From CAIYPG01 sp903864555 (lineage in GTDB: Bacteria; Pseudomonadota; Gammaproteobacteria; Burkholderiales; SG8-39): a stretch of DNA of 64,000 nucleotides. Numbering within the stretch: position 1 is the stretch's first letter; each line of letters opens with the position of its first letter. The stretch spans positions 15,511 to 79,510 of the forward strand of contig CANJJT010000008.1 in assembly GCA_947474715.1 (NCBI GenBank), written 5' to 3'. Both the position numbers and the translations under genes were made by a program. The notes below the pieces were generated by a model. The model ran no database searches, had not been told where the DNA came from, and was given only the letters and a program-made list of their open reading frames with translations. Below are positions 52,148 through 61,059 of this stretch, piece by piece.

Positions 52148-53167
52148 CTACTTCACGGCCAGCCCGCGCTCCTGCACGACGCGCCGCCACTTCTCGTCTT
52201 CGGCCCGGATCAACGCACCGAACTGCGCTGGCGTGCTGCCCACCGGCAGCATGCCGTCGACGGCGAGCTTGTCGCGGGTGTCGGGCAAGCGGATGGCCCG
52301 CACCATTTCCTGGTTGAGCTTGTCGATGATGCCGGTGGGTAGGCCCTTCGGCCCGGCAATGCCGTACCAGCCATCCACCTCGTAGGTCGGGAAGCCCGAC
52401 TCCTGCAGCGTGGGCACATCCGGCAAAGGCCCCAGCCGCTTAGGCGATGTCACCGCAATGGGCCGCACCAGGCCCTGCGCCGCGGGCGCATTTGCCGTTG
52501 GTACCGAAGAGAACATCATCTCGATATGGCCACCGGCCACATCGGTCATGGCCTGGGCATTGCCCTTGTAGGGCACGTGGGTCATGTTGCCTGCCCTGGC
52601 CAGCAGCGCCAGCCACTCGCCTGCCAGGTGGATCACGCCCCCCGTGCCCGATGAGCCGAAGCGCACCGGGTTGCTGCGGGCATAGGTAATCAGTTCCTGC
52701 ACCGTGCGCACCGGCAGTTTCGCGTTCACCGACAGCACATAGGCATTGCTGGTGAGTTGGGTGACCGGTGAGAAATCGCGCACGATGTCGTAAGGCATGC
52801 GGTTGCCTTCCAGCGCCGAATTCACCGAGTGGCTGATGATGAGCATCACCACCGTATGGCCATCCGCCGGGGACTTGGCCACCTGATCCATGCCGATGGT
52901 GCCGGTGGCGCCGGGACGGTTGTCGATGAGGGCCGGCACGCCCCAGGTCTCGCTCATGCGCGTGGTCACCAGCCGGCCGACGATATCGAGCACCCCGCCT
53001 GCGGCAAAGGGGATGACCAAGCGTATTGCCCGTGCAGGATATCCCGGGGCTGGATCCTTTTGCGCCAGCGCCTGCTGTGCGCAGCACAAGCTGCCGCAGC
53101 ACAGGGCGGCAGCCGCCAACAGGGAACGCGCAGGGACTCCCCTGCGCATGACATTGCTGTTGTTCAT
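52148..53167 (-). CDS. Bug-family (TctC-like) periplasmic receptor
   Basis: A 339-residue Bug protein with a long signal peptide ending near CCAQQALAQK, then YPARAIRLVIPFAAGGVLD. The ATG at 53167 follows AAAGGAGG, so the 27 upstream codons are excluded. The central motif MTHVPYKGNAQAMTDVAGGH is typical. It appears to be a single gene; the ion channel gene begins upstream on the same strand after a 154-bp gap. The ligand is unknown. Confidence 0.93.
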   Translation of the reverse strand: MNNSNVMRRGVPARSLLAAAALCCGSLCCAQQALAQKDPAPGYPARAIRLVIPFAAGGVLDIVGRLVTTRMSETWGVPALIDNRPGATGTIGMDQVAKSPADGHTVVMLIISHSVNSALEGNRMPYDIVRDFSPVTQLTSNAYVLSVNAKLPVRTVQELITYARSNPVRFGSSGTGGVIHLAGEWLALLARAGNMTHVPYKGNAQAMTDVAGGHIEMMFSSVPTANAPAAQGLVRPIAVTSPKRLGPLPDVPTLQESGFPTYEVDGWYGIAGPKGLPTGIIDKLNQEMVRAIRLPDTRDKLAVDGMLPVGSTPAQFGALIRAEDEKWRRVVQERGLAVK

Positions 53168-53321
53168 CAATCCTCCTTTGCACTGCACTTGCGCCTGCCC
53201 TCTGCAGGAGCAGGTCGACCTTCTTTGCGAGGTGAATGACCGTGACACGCGCGGCTGGCGCCATCCTAACCCAGTCGACCTTCGCCGTCATGGCAGGCGC
53301 TCCACGGGGGCTGCCACGGAC

Positions 53322-54350
53322 CTACGTGACCACCAGCGCCCCGACCCGCCGCGCCACTGACCGGCGCCCCTCCGGGCTGGTCATCAGCACCAGCGTGTGA
53401 CCACCTGCGATGCGCGCATCGTCCGCGGGGTTGAACGACCACTGACCGCCCGAACACATCGCCATGAGGATGTACTCGCGGCTGCGCGGCACGATCTCAC
53501 CCACGCTGCCGCCGGCAAAGCCCGCCGGCACGCTGACCTGCTCCACCCGCATGGAGCCGTCGGCACGCAGCATCTCGTCCAGAAAGCTCACCACGTGCGG
53601 CCGGATCATCGACGAGGCAATGCGCATGCCACCGGTGTAATCCGGTGACACGATGTCATCTGCACCGACGCGGCGGATCTTCTCAATGTAGTTGACCTCG
53701 TGGCAGCGCGCCACCACGCGCACCGACGGATTCAACTGCTTGGCCGACAGGGTAATCACCAGGTTCTTCGCATCATCGCCGGTCACGGCAAACACGCCGG
53801 CGGCGTGATGCAACCCGGCCTCCAGCAAGAGCTCGTCGTCGCTGGCGTCGCCGTGCAGGTACAGGGTGTCGCTGTAACGTTCGCGATAGGCGTCGATGTG
53901 GGCCTGGTTGGTGTCGATCACCACATAGTCGTGCCCGGTCATGGCCAGTTCATGCGCCACATTGCTGCCAACCCGCCCGGTACCGCAGACGATGTAGTGC
54001 TGCTTTAGTTCCGACATGCGCTTGCGCATATTGCGCCTCCTCAGGACGATATCGAGTTCTCCGGACACCAGCGACATGGTCATCTTGGCCAGCGTGTAAT
54101 AGACGGTGCCGATGCCGCCAGCGCCGATGAACACCGTGAACAGCCGGCCCACGGCGCTGTGAGATACATCCACCACTTCTGAATAGCCGATGGTGGCGAT
54201 GGTGATGAAGCTCATGTAGAAGCAGTCGAGCAGTGAATACTGCACGCCGCCGATCAGGCGGTAACCGATGGTGCCAATGGCATGCAACAGCACCAGCATC
54301 GCCAGCGGACCGCCGTAGGTAAGGTAGAAGGATCGCAGTAGCGTGGGCAT
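53322..54350 (-). CDS. Two-helix ion channel with RCK (TrkA-N/TrkA-C) domains
   Basis: A 342-residue protein built like MthK-type potassium channels: a first helix (about 16-34), a pore loop with TIATIGYSE, a second helix (about 68-92), then an NAD-binding RCK domain starting HYIVCGTGRVGSNVAHEL and a TrkA-C-like domain at the C-terminus. It probably gates K+ in response to a nucleotide or ion. The filter reads TIGYSE, with Ser in place of the second Gly of TVGYGD, so selectivity may differ. No ribosome site is obvious before the ATG. Confidence 0.88.
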   Translation of the reverse strand: MPTLLRSFYLTYGGPLAMLVLLHAIGTIGYRLIGGVQYSLLDCFYMSFITIATIGYSEVVDVSHSAVGRLFTVFIGAGGIGTVYYTLAKMTMSLVSGELDIVLRRRNMRKRMSELKQHYIVCGTGRVGSNVAHELAMTGHDYVVIDTNQAHIDAYRERYSDTLYLHGDASDDELLLEAGLHHAAGVFAVTGDDAKNLVITLSAKQLNPSVRVVARCHEVNYIEKIRRVGADDIVSPDYTGGMRIASSMIRPHVVSFLDEMLRADGSMRVEQVSVPAGFAGGSVGEIVPRSREYILMAMCSGGQWSFNPADDARIAGGHTLVLMTSPEGRRSVARRVGALVVT

Positions 54351-54491
54351 GGAGGGCTCGTAACGTGCACCTGGCCGGGCCGGCCCCGGCAGTCACGCCT
54401 ACAGGGAGCTTAGGGGTTGCCGGGGCGATGCGCTTGATTCAGGTCAAGGAAGCCGGACAGCCCTGCCCGGCGTTGTTCATGGGCCGCCCAT

Positions 54492-55466
54492 TCATCCCAG
54501 CTTGTCCCAGAAGGCGATCATCTGCTGGCGCATCTTCTCGTCCGGGATGCGACCGCGCGCGGCGTTCAGGTTGTCCAGGGCGTACTCGGGCCGGTCGGTG
54601 CCGGGCATGACCACGTTCACCGCCGGATGCCCGAGCAGGAACTTGAGGAAGAACTGCGCCCAGTTGGCACAGTCGATGTCCTTGGCGAAGGCCGGCAGTT
54701 CATGCCCGCGCGCCTTGGCGAACAGGCGGCCGCGCCCGAATGGCAGGTTGATGATGGCGGCCATGCCCAGGTCGCGCGCCAGCGGCAGGATGCGCTCCTC
54801 GGCGTTGCGGTTGTCCAGCGCGTAGTCGATCTGGATGAAGTCGAGCTTCTCGCGCCGCATGATGCGCTCGTACTCCTCGTAGGTGTTGTCGAAGGAGGTG
54901 GTGATGCCGACATAGCGCACCTTGCCCTCGTCGCGGAGGCGGCGGATGGTGCGCAGGTGGGTGCTGGTGTCGCGGATGTTGTGCACCTGCAATAGGTCGA
55001 TGCGGTCCACGCCCATGTCGGTGAAGGAACGCAACACACTGTCGATGCCGGCCTGCTCCCCGGTGGTGCTGATCTTGGTGGCGATGAAGGCACGGTTGCG
55101 CACCGGGGCGCCGATGCGCTTGAAAATCTCGCCCAGGTTCTGCTCCGCCCGGCCATAGGTGGGCGAGGTGTCGATGAGGGTGCCGCCATTGGCGAGGAAG
55201 GCGCGCACGCTGTCGACCAGGTTGGGAAACTTGGCGTCGGCGGTCTGGATTTCATAGACCACGGCGGTGCCCACGCCCACCACCGGCAGCAGTTCGCCGG
55301 AGGACGGAATGGGCCGGCGCAGCACCAGCGCCTCCGCCGCCAGCGCCGCACCCACTGGCCCCAGCAGGCTACCCGCCACACCAGCACCCGCCAGGCCGCC
55401 GGCCAGCCTGAGGAATTCGGCGCGGGTCAGTTTCATCCCGCCATTATTGCCATTGCCTGTAGTCAT
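54492..55466 (-). CDS. Exported aldo/keto reductase
   Basis: A 324-residue aldo/keto reductase with an N-terminal export-type segment (TRAEFLRLAGGLAGAGVAGS) that resembles a Tat signal but has only one Arg of the twin pair. The catalytic Asp and Tyr are in LIDTSPTYGRAE, Lys in FIATKIS and His in LLQVHNIR, so the tetrad is complete. The start at 55466 has AGGAGA upstream. It lies 61 bp downstream of the carrier gene on the same strand. NADPH dependence makes a periplasmic role puzzling unless it is exported folded with cofactor. Confidence 0.88.
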   Translation of the reverse strand: MTTGNGNNGGMKLTRAEFLRLAGGLAGAGVAGSLLGPVGAALAAEALVLRRPIPSSGELLPVVGVGTAVVYEIQTADAKFPNLVDSVRAFLANGGTLIDTSPTYGRAEQNLGEIFKRIGAPVRNRAFIATKISTTGEQAGIDSVLRSFTDMGVDRIDLLQVHNIRDTSTHLRTIRRLRDEGKVRYVGITTSFDNTYEEYERIMRREKLDFIQIDYALDNRNAEERILPLARDLGMAAIINLPFGRGRLFAKARGHELPAFAKDIDCANWAQFFLKFLLGHPAVNVVMPGTDRPEYALDNLNAARGRIPDEKMRQQMIAFWDKLG

Positions 55467-55527
55467 GCCTGTCTCCTGTGTCTTGTGACGGGCAGGCCGC
55501 ATGGCGCCCTGCCCTGCCGATGTCGAT

Positions 55528-56850
55528 TCAATCCCGGCCCTGCGGCGATTCTGCCTGCGCCCCTTGCGCCTGGGCAAGCTTCGATTGCATGCCACCCAGC
55601 CTCAGCAGCAGCACACCCCAGAGGGCCGCAATGGGCACCGCCACCCAGGCGATGCCCGGCAGGTCCAGGCCGATGTTGCGCAAGCCCGTGTACACCCAGC
55701 CGCTGGCGGCATCGCCGCCGCGGAACACCGCGGTGTCGATGAAGCTCTTCGACTTGTATTTCTGTTCACGCGTCACGACGGTAAACAGCGTCTCGCGCGC
55801 CGGATTGGCCAGCGCGAACTCGGTGGCCCGCTTGAGGGACTGGAAGGCGATCACCACAATCAGCAGCGGCGCCAGCGCCAGCGCGGCAAAGCCGGCCATG
55901 GTGACCGCGGCGAGCAGGGCCAGGGCCACGCCCGCCCCCCAGCGCAGCAGCACGCGCCCGGTGAACGCCAGTTGCACCATCAGCGTGATCACGCCCACTG
56001 ACAGGTCGATCAGCGCAAACACCCGCGTGCGCTCGGCCGGACTGTCAAAGGCGCCGGCGACGATGGAGGCCTGCTGGAAATAGAGGAAGGTGTTGGTCAG
56101 CGACAGCAGCAGCACATGCACGCAGATGAGCAGCAGGTAGGGCGACTTCATCACCTCCACCAGCCCGGCCATCATGCCGCCGCCCACCGCCTGGTCTGCA
56201 CCGCCCCCGCCCTGCGCGGTCGCAGCCTGTACCGATACAGCCATGGGCGTGCGCATCAGCCCGCGCGCGCACTGGGTGGCCGCCTCCAGCAGCAGGGCCG
56301 ACACCAGCAGCAGGTTCACCGGCCCCAGCGGCACGGCCAGCGCGGCGGTCAGCGAGGGCCCGGCCAGCGCACCAGCGGTGCCGCCCGCGGCGATGAAGCC
56401 GAACAGGCGCTTGCCCTGCGCGAAGCTGAACAGGTCCGACATGAAACCCCAGAACACCGTCACCACGAACAGGTTGAACACGCTCACCCACATGAACAGG
56501 GCACGTGCCACATAGACACGCCCCTCATCCATCTGCAGCAAGGCCCAGAAGCCCAGCAGGGTGAGGATGAAGAAACGATAGACCCAGGGGATGAAGCGCT
56601 TGCGCGGCAGCCGCGCCACCAGTGCACCGAAGGCCGGCATGGCAACCAGCATGACCAGGAAGGTGCCGGTGAACAGCCATTGCAGATTGGCCACACCGGC
56701 GGCCACGCCCATTTCGTCGCGCAGCGGACGCAGGATGTAGTACGAAGACAGCAGGCAGAAGAAATAGACGAAGGCCCACAGCAGTGCCTTCACTTCATCC
56801 GGACGGACTTTGACCACCCGCTCCAGTCTTTGTATCCACCAGTTGTCCAT
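55528..56850 (-). CDS. ADP/ATP-translocase-like (NTT/MFS-type) membrane carrier
   Basis: A 440-residue protein with about twelve membrane helices. The start SYYILRPLRDEMGVAAGVAN and the central FWGFMSDLFSFAQGKRLFGF are typical of the Npt1/Npt2-like (TlcA) nucleotide-exchange fold in its free-living bacterial branch, where the cargo is not known. I use ATG 56850; 11 codons upstream are open. It follows the two-permease ABC operon on the same strand with a 108-bp gap and may be part of it. Nucleotide exchange itself should not be assumed. Confidence 0.8.
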   Translation of the reverse strand: MDNWWIQRLERVVKVRPDEVKALLWAFVYFFCLLSSYYILRPLRDEMGVAAGVANLQWLFTGTFLVMLVAMPAFGALVARLPRKRFIPWVYRFFILTLLGFWALLQMDEGRVYVARALFMWVSVFNLFVVTVFWGFMSDLFSFAQGKRLFGFIAAGGTAGALAGPSLTAALAVPLGPVNLLLVSALLLEAATQCARGLMRTPMAVSVQAATAQGGGGADQAVGGGMMAGLVEVMKSPYLLLICVHVLLLSLTNTFLYFQQASIVAGAFDSPAERTRVFALIDLSVGVITLMVQLAFTGRVLLRWGAGVALALLAAVTMAGFAALALAPLLIVVIAFQSLKRATEFALANPARETLFTVVTREQKYKSKSFIDTAVFRGGDAASGWVYTGLRNIGLDLPGIAWVAVPIAALWGVLLLRLGGMQSKLAQAQGAQAESPQGRD

Positions 56851-56958
56851 GCCCACCCCCCGGTGCCCTGATGCCAGCTGCAAGCGCCGGCACGCCGCCC
56901 GGGACGGGCTGGCGCAGCGGCACTTTAACGTATCCGGCCGGCCCGGGCTTCCAGCCGC

Positions 56959-58137
56959 TCAGGCCGCCCGCAGGGAATCCACGATGTCCATGCGCGCCGC
57001 CCGCAGCGCCGGCAGGAAGCCGCCGATCAGGCCCATGCCCAGGGCAAACAACAGCGTGTTGAAAACGATGCCTGGGGTCAGGGTGAAACTGAAAGACAGG
57101 TCGGCGAAGGTCTGGAAATTGGTGGTGGAAAACGAGGCGAACTGCATGAAGGAGGCAAAGCCCAGCCCCGCCACCCCGCCGATCAGCCCCAACAGCAGCG
57201 CCTCGGCGACAAAGGCCACCAGCACGCTGGAGCGGCGGAAACCCAGCGCGCGCAGCGTGCCGATCTCCCCCACCCGGCTGGACACCGAGGCATACATGGT
57301 GATCATCGCGCCGATCATGGCACCGATGGAGAAGATCACCGTCAGCGTCATGCCCAGGATGTTGATGAACACCGACAGCGCGCGCGACTGGTCGCTGTAG
57401 AAGATCTGCTCGCGCTTCACCTCGTTGGTGAGGCGCGGGTCCGTGTCGATGTCGGCCTTGAACTGGTCGAACAGGCTGGTGTCGGCCAGGCGCACCACCA
57501 TGGAGGAATAGGCGGTGCGGCGAAAGGCCTGCAGCAACTGGTCGGCATCACCCCAGATCTCCGAATCGAAGCCGCTGCCGCCGCCATCAAAGACGCCGAC
57601 CACGGTCCAGTCGCGCTGGGCGAAGCGCAGCGTATTGCCGATAGCCACTCCCGCGAAGCCGCGCGCGATGCCGCTGCCGACCATGATCTCGGTGGAACCG
57701 GGGCGGAAGCTGCGCCCCTGCAGCATGCGGATCTGCGGGCGCAGCGCCAGGCCGACCTCGGATGCGCCGCGGATGATCACGTTGGACGGCTTGGCCGCAC
57801 CGGTCTTCTTCAGCGAGATCAGCACCACCGTCTCCTTGGACACCAGGCGCGAACCGTCAGGCCGTGAAGCCACCGCCGGGTGCGTCTCGATGATGTTGGC
57901 CTGGTTGCGCGTGATGCCGCTCTGGATCTCCGTCTGCGCACCCTTGCGGATGGCCACCACATTGTCGATCTCGCCGGTGGTGACCAGGGTCTTCTTCAGT
58001 CCCGCATCCAGCATCAGCACCGTGGCAAACACGAACACCACCAGCGCCAGACCGCCTGCGGTGAGCAGCGTGGTCAGCCGGCGCGTCCACAGGTTGCGCG
58101 CGATATAGGCCAGCGGGATGGCGGTGTGGGCAGGCAT
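56959..58137 (-). CDS. MacB/FtsX-type ABC transporter permease 2
   Basis: A 392-residue permease with one N-terminal helix (about 20-44), a large periplasmic domain (about 50-255) and three C-terminal helices in the FtsX domain, including EIGTLRALGFRRSSVLVAFV. This is the MacB/LolC topology. It pairs with the ATPase at 60292 and the permease at 58742. The AT-rich 56-bp repeat lies only 15 bp before its start, where it replaces a normal ribosome-site context. Confidence 0.9.
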   Translation of the reverse strand: MPAHTAIPLAYIARNLWTRRLTTLLTAGGLALVVFVFATVLMLDAGLKKTLVTTGEIDNVVAIRKGAQTEIQSGITRNQANIIETHPAVASRPDGSRLVSKETVVLISLKKTGAAKPSNVIIRGASEVGLALRPQIRMLQGRSFRPGSTEIMVGSGIARGFAGVAIGNTLRFAQRDWTVVGVFDGGGSGFDSEIWGDADQLLQAFRRTAYSSMVVRLADTSLFDQFKADIDTDPRLTNEVKREQIFYSDQSRALSVFINILGMTLTVIFSIGAMIGAMITMYASVSSRVGEIGTLRALGFRRSSVLVAFVAEALLLGLIGGVAGLGFASFMQFASFSTTNFQTFADLSFSFTLTPGIVFNTLLFALGMGLIGGFLPALRAARMDIVDSLRAA

Positions 58138-58152
58138 CTCAGTGAATGTCAG

Positions 58153-58208
58153 TGATCACAATATGCTTATTGACTTAATAATAATATGTACTACTGTTTT
58201 AAATTGAT
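58153..58208 (-). repeat. AT-rich 56-bp repeat, copy 4
   Basis: Read on the minus strand it runs from ATCAATTTAA to ATATTGTGATCA, exactly 56 bp. It is the copy most similar to that at 52023. It fills most of the gap between the PAS gene and permease 2, so the permease is translated immediately downstream of it and any promoter for permease 2 would lie within it. Confidence 0.7.
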
Positions 58209-58285
58209 TATATTCATATGAACGACACTTCCCGCCTGGTGCCCAGGTCTGCAAACCGGGAAGACAGCTTGGGCGGGGACCGGCA

Positions 58286-58708
58286 TCACTTGCCCTCCAG
58301 TTCCCTGACGCGCTGCTTCAGTGCCCGCTCCTCATCCCAGCGTGCCGTGTCATCACGGATGATGGAGACGATCCCGGTCACATTGCCATCGGCGCCGTAC
58401 AGCATGGACACGGTGAAGGCGATGGACAGCGCTCCGCCATCCTTGCGCACTGCCGGCACGCGCAGCACCTCCGCACCGTAACGCGTCTGCCCGGTGGCCA
58501 TGGTCTTGTGGTAGCCCTCCCAATGCCGCTGGCGCAGGCGCTCCGGGATGATGATGTCCAGCGTCTGCCCCATCGCCTCGCCCGCCGTGAAGCCGAAGAT
58601 GCGCTCGGCCGCGGCGTTCCACAGGACGATATTGCCGGCCGCATTGGCCACCACGATGGCATCGCCGGCCGTGGTCACCAGTTGCTCAAGATCGATGGTC
58701 GCTGTCAT
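58286..58708 (-). CDS. Single-domain PAS protein
   Basis: A 140-residue protein consisting of one PAS domain (about 8-115; GDAIVVANAAGNIVLWNAAA, GFTAGEAMGQTLDIIIPERL) and a short C-terminal coiled-coil tail (ERALKQRVRELEGK). It has no output domain, so it would act by binding partners. It is encoded between the two permeases of an ABC exporter and is probably co-transcribed with permease 1. It may sense redox state, a ligand or light for the exporter; no cofactor-binding residue can be singled out. Confidence 0.9.
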   Translation of the reverse strand: MTATIDLEQLVTTAGDAIVVANAAGNIVLWNAAAERIFGFTAGEAMGQTLDIIIPERLRQRHWEGYHKTMATGQTRYGAEVLRVPAVRKDGGALSIAFTVSMLYGADGNVTGIVSIIRDDTARWDEERALKQRVRELEGK

Positions 58709-58741
58709 GACCTCATCGCCTCATGTCCATGCATCGAGCGT

Positions 58742-59893
58742 CTATCCACGGGCCCGCAGCCCGTCGACGATGCGCACCCGTGCCGAATTGAAGGCCGGCA
58801 TCAAGGCCGCCGACACCCCCACCGCCAGGGCACAGCCGGCCTGCAGCAGCAATGTGTCTGCGGACACATGAAACACCGGGAACACCCCCGCCGCCTGCTT
58901 GAAGGCCTCCGCCGCCGGCGCCGTCAGCGCCATGCCCAGAGCGCCGCCGATGCCGGCGATGGCGAAAGACTCGCCGAAGATCAGCATCACCAGAAAACCC
59001 GGCCCGAAGCCCAGCGCCTTCAGGGTGGCGTATTCCGAGATGCGTTCGCGCGCGCTCATGGCCATGGTATTGGCCATCACCGCCATGATGATGAGGATCA
59101 CCACATAGGACACCAGCCGGATCGCGGCAATGATCTGGTCGGACATGGCGACAAAACCGAGCTGGAAAGCCTGCTCGCTTTCGGTCAGGGTCTCGGCCAG
59201 GGAATTGGTGAACAGGCCGTCGACTGCGCGCGAGACACTGGCCGCATCGTCACCATTGCGGATGCCCACCACGAACACACCAACAAAATCGGCGCGCCGC
59301 GGCGCGGTCTTGCGGATGGTCTCGTTCAGGTAGTCGTAGTGGAACATCATCTGGCGCGTGACCTTGCTGCTGTCGGCGCCGTCGAAGATGCCGCGCACGG
59401 TGAACTCCCAGGTGCCGGCGTAGATGGTGCCGCGAATCGGCATGGGATCGCCCACCTTCAGCTGGTACTGATCAGCCAGCTGTCGCCCGATCAGCGCGCC
59501 CTTGCGATCGCGCTGCCAGGCCTGGCGCTCCTCCGGCGTCAGGATGAACTCCGGATAGAGGTCCATGTAGTTGTCGGACACGGCGAACTGCGGAAAGAAA
59601 TTCTTCGGCTCCTGGTACACCCCGCCAAACCAGTTGGACCAGGCCACGCTGTCCACGCCCTCCAGGCCGCGGATGCGCGCGCCGTAGCTCGCCGGCAGGA
59701 AGAAGGCGAGCGAGATGGCATTGCGCGTCACCAGACGGCTGTTCGAAGCCGCCTCGGCGCCCGCATACCAGGCCGTCACCACCGTCTGCAACAGCCCGAA
59801 GGCCAGCACCGCAATGGTCAGCCCGGTCACTGTCAGCAGCGTGCGCAGCCGATGGCGGAAGGCATTGCGGAAGATGAGGTTGAGGAGGAACAC
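58742..59893 (-). CDS. MacB/FtsX-type ABC transporter permease 1
   Basis: A permease of about 383 residues with N-terminal helix LLTVTGLTIAVLAFGLLQTV, a periplasmic domain and three C-terminal helices including ISEYATLKALGFGPGFLVML. I start it at GTG 59893 (VFLLNLIFRNAFRHRLRTLL), giving the usual short cytoplasmic N-terminus; a TTG at 59941 is possible, and neither has a ribosome site. An inverted-arm element 65 bp upstream separates it from its ATPase gene. It is followed by the PAS gene. Confidence 0.88.
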   Translation of the reverse strand: MFLLNLIFRNAFRHRLRTLLTVTGLTIAVLAFGLLQTVVTAWYAGAEAASNSRLVTRNAISLAFFLPASYGARIRGLEGVDSVAWSNWFGGVYQEPKNFFPQFAVSDNYMDLYPEFILTPEERQAWQRDRKGALIGRQLADQYQLKVGDPMPIRGTIYAGTWEFTVRGIFDGADSSKVTRQMMFHYDYLNETIRKTAPRRADFVGVFVVGIRNGDDAASVSRAVDGLFTNSLAETLTESEQAFQLGFVAMSDQIIAAIRLVSYVVILIIMAVMANTMAMSARERISEYATLKALGFGPGFLVMLIFGESFAIAGIGGALGMALTAPAAEAFKQAAGVFPVFHVSADTLLLQAGCALAVGVSAALMPAFNSARVRIVDGLRARG

Positions 59894-59957
59894 GGGGGAA
59901 TAGCCTGGTTCAGCGTGCCGGTGGCGCCGAAGCGCAGGCAAGCCCGGACGGCCGCGG

Positions 59958-60216
59958 GTTTACCCCCTTGTCAAAGGGGGCCGACTCGTGAGCGCAGCGA
60001 ACGAGCGGGGGGATTTTGACCAGCCAGACTGGTCTCCTGCCTTTCTCCTGACTTTGCCATGAGCCGTGCACATGGTCATTGCCTTGCAGGTGGAAGCGTC
60101 GTGAGAGCCACGTCAGGGCATCGGCTCGGCAATGGTTGGCACGAGACAAGGGCAGCGGTCTGAAAATCCCCCCGCGCGACTGCGTCGCGTCGGCCCCCTT
60201 TGACAAGGGGGTAAAC
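59958..60216 (+). repeat. Inverted-arm intergenic element, copy D
   Basis: A 259-bp element from GTTTACCCCC to GGGGGTAAAC. Left apical stem CTCGT/ACGAG, right CGCGAC/GTCGCG, as in copy C. The central core TTGCCTTGCAGG begins about 120 bp from the left end. It lies within the ABC exporter operon between the ATPase and permease 1 genes. Confidence 0.88.
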
Positions 60217-60291
60217 CGCCCGGCGCTCCACGAATCGGGAACAACGTCCCTGAAAAGCTTCTGCCGTATGGGCGCGCCCGCAACACAGAAA

Positions 60292-61059
60292 TCAGCCATC
60301 ATTGATCTCGCCCTTGTCCAGGTGGATCAGCTTCTTCGCTGCATGGGCTGCATTGGCATCGTGGGTGACCATGATGATGGTCTTGCCCAGTTCGCTGTTG
60401 AGCCGCTGCATCATGGCGAGGATGTCCGCGGCGGACACCCGGTCGAGGTCACCGGTGGGTTCGTCGGCAACGATGAGACGCGGATCCGAGACGATGGCCC
60501 GCGCGATGGCCACACGCTGCTGCTGGCCACCCGACAGTTCATTGGGATAGTGCTGCATGCGGTCAGCCAGGCCCACTGCCTCCAGCGTGAGCTCGGCGCG
60601 TGCGCGACGTTCCGCGCGGGACAGGCTGGTGAGCATCAGCGGCAGTTCGACGTTCTCGCGCGCCGTCAGCACCGGCATGAGGTTGTAGAACTGGAAGATG
60701 AAGCCGACATTGGCGGCACGCCAGTCGGCCAGCTCGGATTCGCCCAGAGTGGTGATGTCCACGCCGCCCACACGCAACACCCCGGCGTCGGGCTTGTCGA
60801 TGCCGGCGATGAGGTTGAGCAGGGTGCTCTTGCCCGAGCCCGAAGGCCCCATCAGCGCGGTGAAGTCCCCGGCCTGGATGTCCAGGCTGATGTCGGAGAG
60901 CACCGGCACCAACTGGTCGCCGCGCCGGTAAGCCTTGGCGAGATGGCGAATCTCCACCAGGGGCGCCTCGGCGGCGCCGGGAGCGGCCGCCGCTGCCTGG
61001 ATGCCGCCACCGCCCTGTGCTTCCTGCTGGCCTGACCCCGAAGCCATCTGACCGATCAC
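60292..61059 (-). CDS. ABC transporter ATP-binding protein (MacB/LolD type)
   Basis: A 255-residue ATPase with Walker A GPSGSGKST, signature LSGGQQQR, Walker B LIVADEPTGDLD and the H-loop MVTHD. The Ala/Gly-rich first 33 residues are unusual for the family. The start is GTG 61059, overlapping the adaptor stop as GTGA; ATG 61047 is an alternative. It energises the two FtsX-type permeases encoded downstream and belongs to the adaptor-ATPase-permease exporter type. Confidence 0.93.
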   Translation of the reverse strand: MIGQMASGSGQQEAQGGGGIQAAAAAPGAAEAPLVEIRHLAKAYRRGDQLVPVLSDISLDIQAGDFTALMGPSGSGKSTLLNLIAGIDKPDAGVLRVGGVDITTLGESELADWRAANVGFIFQFYNLMPVLTARENVELPLMLTSLSRAERRARAELTLEAVGLADRMQHYPNELSGGQQQRVAIARAIVSDPRLIVADEPTGDLDRVSAADILAMMQRLNSELGKTIIMVTHDANAAHAAKKLIHLDKGEINDG

